In this document: positions 8,601 to 12,263 of the stretch, one piece after another
Numbering within the stretch: position 1 is the first letter of the stretch
How the letters are laid out: every line of letters starts with the position of its first letter
NCBI GenBank assembly: GCA_013816695.1
Contig: JACDDZ010000030.1
Span: forward strand, 1 to 12,263
Origin: Gemmatimonadaceae bacterium
GTDB taxonomy: Bacteria; Gemmatimonadota; Gemmatimonadetes; Gemmatimonadales; Gemmatimonadaceae
Direction of reading: 5' to 3'
DNA: 12,263 nucleotides
Translations under genes and position numbers: made by a program
Notes under the pieces: generated by a model
Seen by the model: only the letters and a program-made list of their open reading frames with translations
What the model was told of the DNA's origin: nothing
Databases searched by the model: none

Positions 8601-8871
8601 GTGAATCGATGAATCCGGGTACAACGAACTGGCCGTCCGCGTTGACCACCTGCGTCCGAGATGTGGTGAGCTTGGCCACTTCCGCGCCGGAACCGATCGC
8701 TACGATTCGGTCTCCCTTCACCGCGAGTGCCTGTGCCCATGGGCGGGTAGCATTGCCCGTCCAGATCCTGGCGTTATTGACTACGAGATCGGCTTGGGAT
8801 GACGGTGCGTGCATGGCGCAGGAGATGAGCGTAGGAAGCGCGAAGAGGAGAAGGCGAGAGGGTCGTTGCAT
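5590..8871 (-). CDS. Fused double amidohydrolase lipoprotein: YtcJ-like domain plus N-acyl-D-amino-acid deacylase-like domain
   Basis: This 1093-residue protein holds two complete amidohydrolase units in one frame. Domain 1 (about 28-550) is YtcJ/NfdA-like (Amidohydro_3). It shows H91-V-H93 in PGFIDSHVHF, K303 in GGLKAFVDGS, H355 in VHAIGDR, H387 in RIEHAQH and D450 in FGSDWF, a full metal-site set. Domain 2 (about 557-1093) restarts with YDVIIRGGTVYDGSG and resembles N-acyl-D-amino-acid deacylases, with H769 in YISHMRSEG, H799 in IYHLKAAGK, D964 in FGSDAGS and the HPRAYGNFARVLGKY signature. Its HxH position reads L616-S-W618. The linker is only about 6 residues. The N-terminus has the lipobox LISC, so Cys18 is probably lipidated and the enzyme envelope-bound. 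The expected role is hydrolysis of N-acyl or N-formyl amides; the substrates are unknown. It is the first gene of a three-gene hydrolase run. Single-domain homologues are the norm, so the fusion is unusual. Confidence 0.9.
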   Translation of the reverse strand: MQRPSRLLLFALPTLISCAMHAPSSQADLVVNNARIWTGNATRPWAQALAVKGDRIVAIGSGAEVAKLTTSRTQVVNADGQFVVPGFIDSHVHFVTAGAQLAGVQLRDAKTPAEFIARIKAFAQTLPAGTWIEGGNWDHQNWGGDLPRSEWIDSVTPAHPVWISRLDGHMALANSAAMKAAGVTRDTREVEGGAIVRDAAGNPSGIFKDNAQSVIDRVVPDWTADTRDRALAAAMQFVASKGVTSVHNMGSWADLATFERAHKAGTLRTRIYAAVPLSSWEKLRDTVAVRGHGDEWLRIGGLKAFVDGSLGSHTAAMFEAFSDLPSDSGLLVETPEDLYRMTSGADKAGLQVLVHAIGDRAIHLQLNIFERVAKENGPRDRRFRIEHAQHIAPRDIGRFAQLGVIPSVQPYHAIDDGRWAEKVIGHERAKTTYAFRSLIDAGVRPAFGSDWFVAPPTPLEGIYAAVTRRTLDDKNPGGWIPEQRIAVEEALRAYTMNAARASFDEANRGSLERGKLADFVIIDRDLTKIPPEEIRDARIVRTVVGGRTVFSADTPKYDVIIRGGTVYDGSGTQGVVSDVAISGDTVAGVGDFSSATATHIVDARGLAVAPGFINMLSWATESLLIDPHSQGDIRQGVTLEVFGEGESMGPVNAAMRNDMIESQGDLKFDVPWTTLGEYLEHLERRGVSTNVASFIGATTVRVHELGYVDRRPTGEELSRMQGLVRSAMEEGALGVGSSLIYAPAFYAKTDELIALAKAAAPYGGRYISHMRSEGNRLLEAVDELITISREAGVGGEIYHLKAAGKQNWGKLDAVIAKVDSARKAGQDVTADMYTYPAGSTGLDAAMPPWVQEGGYKAWAERLKSPEVRARVAREMKSPTNDWENFLLAAGADGTLLVGFKADSLKQYTGKTLTEVARLRGKSAEETAMDLVILDGSRVQVVYFLMSEENVKRQVALPWVSFGSDAGSMAPNLPFTKSSTHPRAYGNFARVLGKYSRDEKALTLADAVHRMSGFPAANLKLRKRGGLKAGYFADVVVFDPATVADHATFEKPHQYSTGMRHVFVNGVQVLRDGEHTGATPGRVVRGPGWKGWPK

Positions 8872-8972
8872 TGCGCTAGTTGGAGGAGGTCAATGAATCC
8901 TACACTTGCCGGATGGAACTGCAACTAAAACCGCGTACAGCAGTTTCCGCCCCCCAGTTGTAGTTTTGCGTC
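8872..8972. promoter_or_regulatory. Divergent promoter spacer
   Basis: These 101 bp lie between the start codons of two divergent genes, so promoters for both should be here. On the minus strand, TTGCAG (8924-8919) and TAGGAT (8902-8897) are 16 bp apart and would start a transcript about 20 nt before the amidohydrolase ATG. On the plus strand, TAGTTT (8961-8966) sits where a -10 box would lie for a transcript starting at the ATG at 8973. That gene has no Shine-Dalgarno sequence, so leaderless translation is possible. Both assignments are by eye and weak. Confidence 0.35.
8893..8928 (+). CDS. Possible 11-residue leader peptide
   Basis: An ATG at 8893 opens MNPTLAGWNCN and stops at TAA (8926-8928). 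It is preceded by GGAGGAGGT (8882-8890), a near-ideal Shine-Dalgarno match; its first GGAGG lies 6 nt before the ATG. The next gene on this strand starts 44 bp later and lacks any Shine-Dalgarno match. The peptide may be a leader for that gene, or the G-rich run may be chance. No family is recognised, and nothing shows that a transcript covers it. Confidence 0.25.
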   Translation: MNPTLAGWNCN

Positions 8973-10241
8973 ATGAATTTCCGCAATTGTCTCCTGATCG
9001 GCGCACTATTCTCAAGCGCAAACGCAAGCGTCGCGACTGCCCAAAACTTCTCGGCTACTCCAACGCCAATCCCTGGTGAGGAACTAACCGTCTACCTGAT
9101 GACGATGGGCCCTGGTGACGCGATCTTCGAGAAGTTCGGTCACACAGCCATCTGGATTCATGACGCGGCAAGGCAGCGGGATGTCGCATACAACTGGGGT
9201 CTCTTCGACTTCAATGACAAGGACTTCATTGCGAGGCTCGCGCGGGGACGGATGCGGTACTCGATGGCCGGCTTCGAGATGCGTGCGATGCTGCAGTTGT
9301 ACATCGACCAGAAGCGCTCGGTCTGGGCGCAGGAACTGAACCTCTCTCCGCAGCAGCGCCTGCAGGTCCAGAGTCTCGCGGAGATCAACGCGCTCCCGGA
9401 AAACCGGTACTACACCTACGACTACTACCTGAACAATTGCTCTACCTTACCCCGGGACATTATCGACAAGGTGTTGACCGGCGGGATAAAAGCGCAAACC
9501 GATTCTGTATTCACCAACACCACTTTTCGTTCTCACACCCTGCGGCTCCTCGCCGACGACAAGCTCGCCTACACGGGAGCGGAGTTTTCCCTGGGACACG
9601 CCGCTGACGTCAACCTCACACAATGGCAGGAAATGTTTCTGCCCTTGAAACTGCGGGACCACCTGCGCAAGGTTTCCGTCTCCGTAAAAAGCGGAAGAGC
9701 AGAGCCACTTGTGGTTCGCGAACTCGATCTCGCCGCTTCAAGCCGGCCAGCGGACAGGGTAACCGCGCCAAACTATGCGGTCGGGTTCGCGATTTTCGGG
9801 TTTGGTATCGCCACTCTGTTCATCCTCCTTTTGTGGTTGTCGGTCACCGGACTTCGCACCACTAAAACACTGCTCCGTTTTACGGCTTCGCTCTGGTGCG
9901 TTGTCGCTGGACTGGCAGGACTGGCGCTGATTCTCGCCTGGACGGTCACAAATCACGTCTTCATGCGCGGCAACGAAAATATCCTGCAACTGAATCCGCT
10001 CCTCCTGCTGCTCGGAGTACTCATCCCGTTTGCGTTCAAGGTCGTGCGAGTTCGAAGAACCGTGATGGGATTGGCGTTCACATGCGCAGGACTTTCGGTG
10101 CTCGGCTTTTTCCTGCAGGTACTCCCTGCACTCGACCAGCCCAATGGCGAAATCATAGGCCTCGCGATGCCTGTCCAGGTTGCGCTGGCCTTCGTGTGCT
10201 GGTTCCTGTTTTCTGAAAGGATGAAGCGCGCGCGCCTCTAG
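8973..10241 (+). CDS. DUF4105 / Lnb-like membrane protein, candidate lipoprotein N-acyltransferase
   Basis: This 422-residue protein has a signal peptide (1-23, likely cut after ATA23) and a periplasmic domain (about 35-260). Five predicted membrane helices follow, near 269-291, 305-326, 339-357, 364-384 and 394-413. The periplasmic domain carries the DUF4105 hallmarks: TMGPGDAIFEKFGHTAIWI with H57, YNWGLFDF, and YDYYLNNCSTLPRD with C156. The conserved His and Cys fit a papain/NlpC-like thiol active site. The segment WTVTNHVFMRGNENILQLNP, with its N-x-N and N-P residues, resembles the membrane part of the same family. As I recall, DUF4105 proteins of Bacteroides were shown to be lipoprotein N-acyltransferases (Lnb), which complete triacylation of lipoproteins. 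Assigning that role here is inference. The gene stands alone on the plus strand and converges on the next gene with overlapping stop codons. Confidence 0.8.
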   Translation: MNFRNCLLIGALFSSANASVATAQNFSATPTPIPGEELTVYLMTMGPGDAIFEKFGHTAIWIHDAARQRDVAYNWGLFDFNDKDFIARLARGRMRYSMAGFEMRAMLQLYIDQKRSVWAQELNLSPQQRLQVQSLAEINALPENRYYTYDYYLNNCSTLPRDIIDKVLTGGIKAQTDSVFTNTTFRSHTLRLLADDKLAYTGAEFSLGHAADVNLTQWQEMFLPLKLRDHLRKVSVSVKSGRAEPLVVRELDLAASSRPADRVTAPNYAVGFAIFGFGIATLFILLLWLSVTGLRTTKTLLRFTASLWCVVAGLAGLALILAWTVTNHVFMRGNENILQLNPLLLLLGVLIPFAFKVVRVRRTVMGLAFTCAGLSVLGFFLQVLPALDQPNGEIIGLAMPVQVALAFVCWFLFSERMKRARL

Positions 10242-11239
10242 AAAACTATTTCTCGTCCCTGTTCTGCCGACTTGTAAATGGCTTCCATGATGCGCATGAC
10301 CTCTATCTGATCCCGCGGTGGATCGTAGGGACTTTCGTCGCGTACAACGGCGACGAAGTGAGCCAGCTCGGCGCGATACGACTGGAGGAAAACGCTTTCG
10401 CGCGCCGCAGCCCCGCTCGGCGAAACGTTGGTCGGACGTCCATTCAAGTCCTTGACCACCCGCAGTGGAGCCAGCCTTGCGCTTCCCCGGCTCGAGAGAA
10501 CTTCGAACCACCATCTCTCGTTCTCACCTACGTAGCACCATGATACGTCAAAAACAAAACTCACCCCAGCACACTCCAGGTGAACGAACATCGAGTCTTC
10601 AACGGCCCCCGGAGTTTTCGGCCTGTCCATGTGGGCCATGACGCGCACTGCGGGAGGGAAATTGGCGAGCCAGAGCGCGAGATCGAGCATCGGATAGCCG
10701 TGCTCCAGGAATGCGCCTCCGCCCGCTTCCGCCTTTCGCATGCGCCAACCTTCGCGCTGCGTACGGAGGTGATACTGTCCGGACCGCATGCCAAGCAGTT
10801 TTCCCAGCTCACCGCCCTGCAGGAAACGGCTTAGCTGCTGGACGTCACTCCGAAACCTGTGGTTTGTGCCGACAACAACCTTTCTGTCCGCCTTCGCCGC
10901 CGCCGCGAGAATTCGCTCTACACCTGTCGAAGTCAGCGACAGGGGACGCTCACACAAAACATGTACACCGGCGCGGAGAGCGCTAAATACGTGCGGCTCG
11001 TGAAGATGGTTCGGAGTGGTGAGAATGACAGCATCGAGGCCATCCATTTCCAGCATGTCTTCCAGGTCAGTGAAGACGTACGGGATTGTGAGGCGGTCTG
11101 CGAGCGCGCTGGCCTTCGGTCCGTCATTGTCGCAAAGCGCGACCAACTCCGCGCCGCGCAGACGCGAGAGTGCCGGAAGGTGTGCCAGCTGGGCAATCGC
11201 GCCGGCACCCACCATCCCAATTTTCACCGTTTCAGGCAC
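10238..11239 (-). CDS. Gfo/Idh/MocA-type NAD(P)-binding oxidoreductase with unusual active-site residues
   Basis: This 333-residue protein has the usual family length and layout: an N-terminal Rossmann fold (KIGMVGAGAIAQ at about 6-17, LCDND at 35-39, TTPNHLH at 74-80) and a C-terminal alpha/beta substrate domain. The family oxidises or reduces sugars, inositols and related compounds with NAD(P). The usual E-K-P motif reads E97-R98-P99, and the usual D-x-G-x-H motif reads E179-H-G-Y-P183, so the common catalytic Lys and His are absent. It starts with GTG. GGAG at 11251-11248, 8 nt upstream, supports this start, because the nearby ATG at 11246 meets a stop after four codons. It begins 21 bp after the SpoIID-domain gene and is probably cotranscribed with it. 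No signal peptide is seen, so it is cytoplasmic. The substrate is not predictable. Confidence 0.9.
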   Translation of the reverse strand: MPETVKIGMVGAGAIAQLAHLPALSRLRGAELVALCDNDGPKASALADRLTIPYVFTDLEDMLEMDGLDAVILTTPNHLHEPHVFSALRAGVHVLCERPLSLTSTGVERILAAAAKADRKVVVGTNHRFRSDVQQLSRFLQGGELGKLLGMRSGQYHLRTQREGWRMRKAEAGGGAFLEHGYPMLDLALWLANFPPAVRVMAHMDRPKTPGAVEDSMFVHLECAGVSFVFDVSWCYVGENERWWFEVLSSRGSARLAPLRVVKDLNGRPTNVSPSGAAARESVFLQSYRAELAHFVAVVRDESPYDPPRDQIEVMRIMEAIYKSAEQGREIVF

Positions 11240-11260
11240 TCTTCATTCTCCGCCCCGGGC
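11240..11260 (-). promoter_or_regulatory. Short operon spacer with ribosome-binding site
   Basis: Only 21 bp separate the TGA stop of the SpoIID-domain gene from the GTG of the oxidoreductase gene. The spacer holds GGAG (11251-11248) and has no hairpin, which supports cotranscription. Confidence 0.6.
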
Positions 11261-12263
11261 TCAGATTTTTTCTACCGTCGTTCCACGATAATACGTCGTG
11301 AGAATCGTTTTGTAGTCCTGGCCCGCGCGCGCCCGGCCGATGGCGCCCCACTGGCACATGCCGATTCCATGACCGTACCCGCGACCCTTCAGCGTGAGCT
11401 GCTGAACCCCGCCGGAAGAGCCGGTGGAAAGTTCGGTGGTAAAATAGGTGCTGTTGAGAATCGCGCCAGCTGGATCACGCAACACAAAACGAACATCGTT
11501 GCCGCGAAGTGTATAGGTGCCGCGATCAGTGGAAATCTCGAGCGCACGTACGCGATCCGATTCCGTCCGCCCAAGCTCGCGTACCATTCTCACCCGACCC
11601 AGGTCGCCCTTCGGCGCGTTAGTGTAGTTGGCCAGGTACTTCGTGATTACGGTATTCAGCTGGTCACCATTGAATGTCTGCGTCCAGCTGAAGCGCGGGC
11701 TCGGGTCGCAATAATATTTATCCGTGCCGGGAATCCGGTCACTCACACGCTGCAGGAAAGGCTGATCGGGCTCCTTGTACCAGACTTCGCTGGTGGCCGC
11801 AGTGCTTCCCCCACAGGTCGAACTGTAAGGCGTATTCACGAGAACACGGCCCGCGTACTTGAGAACCATTCCGGCAGTTGACCGGACAGCGTCGTCAGTG
11901 ATCGCAGTCTCGGCGTCTACGCCGCCGTACACCTGGTCTTGCACCGTCGCATACATGTCGAATGGCCGCGTCGTAACGCCAATGTGGCTGTACGAATAAC
12001 TTCGCGCCGCAACTGCCTGCGCTTCCACGGCAGCAATCTCATCACGCGTGCGCCTGCCAATCTCGAGGGGGACGACGCCGCGCAGATACGACTCCATTGG
12101 GAGCCTGTTGACCACCAGCATGCCCGTGTCGGTCAAGCTAACAATCAGCTCGCCGCGATACCGCTTCTTGTTGAAAGTCAAAGTGCCGTCAGTCGAAAGA
12201 GGGCGCACGAGAAATGGGCCGCTGCTACGGCTGGACCCCTTTCCATTCGCGCGCACCGTGCGC
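11261..12263 (-). CDS. SpoIID/LytB-domain protein, probable peptidoglycan lytic transglycosylase (N-terminus outside window)
   Basis: The frame is open to the window edge, and family members have more sequence before this point, so the gene is treated as 5'-truncated; a GTG at 12256 is only an internal candidate. About 333 residues are visible. Numbering from that GTG, LPMESYLRGVVPLEIG (53-67) holds E65, which aligns with the catalytic Glu of B. subtilis SpoIID, and EAQAVAARSYSY follows. Further signatures are YSSTCGGSTAATSEVW (C148), KYYCDPSPRFSW (C183) and GRGYGHGIGMCQWGA (H296). The protein ends in YYRGTTVEKI as expected, so the C-terminus is complete. SpoIID cleaves glycan strands during sporulation; Gram-negative homologues are thought to act on envelope peptidoglycan. 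Nothing else in the window suggests sporulation. The export signal, if present, lies outside the window. Confidence 0.88.
   Translation of the reverse strand, partial: RTVRANGKGSSRSSGPFLVRPLSTDGTLTFNKKRYRGELIVSLTDTGMLVVNRLPMESYLRGVVPLEIGRRTRDEIAAVEAQAVAARSYSYSHIGVTTRPFDMYATVQDQVYGGVDAETAITDDAVRSTAGMVLKYAGRVLVNTPYSSTCGGSTAATSEVWYKEPDQPFLQRVSDRIPGTDKYYCDPSPRFSWTQTFNGDQLNTVITKYLANYTNAPKGDLGRVRMVRELGRTESDRVRALEISTDRGTYTLRGNDVRFVLRDPAGAILNSTYFTTELSTGSSGGVQQLTLKGRGYGHGIGMCQWGAIGRARAGQDYKTILTTYYRGTTVEKI

Noticed and set aside
9738..10514. Minus-strand open frame of 258 codons
   Set aside because: It overlaps the Lnb-like gene and the 3' part of the oxidoreductase gene in another frame; the composition is Arg/Glu/Ser-rich without motifs.
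11244..11246. ATG as alternative start for the oxidoreductase gene
   Set aside because: It is out of frame and meets TGA after four codons; the GTG at 11239 has a well-placed GGAG.
10859..11881. Plus-strand open frame of 340 codons
   Set aside because: It is antisense across the oxidoreductase and SpoIID-domain genes and the spacer between them, with no family resemblance.
12254..12256. GTG as the true start of the SpoIID-domain gene
   Set aside because: The frame stays open to the window edge, no ribosome-binding site can be seen, and family members have an export signal and further residues before this point.

Overview
The window looks like ordinary chromosomal DNA of a Gram-negative soil-type bacterium with moderately high G+C. 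The gene content (lipid-anchored M3 peptidase, exported two-half M16 peptidase, exported amidohydrolases, a DUF4105/Lnb-like envelope protein, a SpoIID-domain protein) fits Gemmatimonadota or a neighbouring phylum such as Acidobacteriota. This assignment is inference from gene types; no rRNA or other lineage marker is present. No tRNA, rRNA, CRISPR array, transposase or phage gene was seen.

Layout. On the minus strand, reading from right to left: a SpoIID/LytB-domain protein cut by the right edge (11261-12263), then 21 bp later a Gfo/Idh/MocA-type oxidoreductase (10238-11239), probably cotranscribed. Converging on it from the plus strand is a DUF4105/Lnb-like membrane protein (8973-10241); the two stop codons interlock in one CTAG. 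A 101-bp divergent spacer (8872-8972) separates that gene from a long minus-strand run: a fused double amidohydrolase lipoprotein (5590-8871), an exported M16 zinc peptidase (2590-5514) and a lipoprotein M3 peptidase of the Dcp type (290-2443). This run ends in a strong intrinsic terminator (186-222) that forms the tip of a much larger inverted repeat (122-287). Beyond it, the first 14 codons of ribosomal protein L31 (rpmE) run off the left edge.

How the genes may work together. The minus-strand trio all carry export signals (two lipoprotein signals, one Sec signal) and all hydrolyse amide or peptide bonds, which suggests an envelope-located peptide and N-acyl-amino-acid scavenging module. 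The Lnb-like protein may finish lipoprotein acylation, and the SpoIID protein is expected to act on peptidoglycan. The most notable observations are the 1093-residue head-to-tail fusion of two amidohydrolases, whose second domain lacks the HxH metal motif; the ~166-bp near-palindrome between the M3 gene and rpmE; the candidate Lnb; and the Gfo/Idh/MocA protein lacking both usual catalytic residues.
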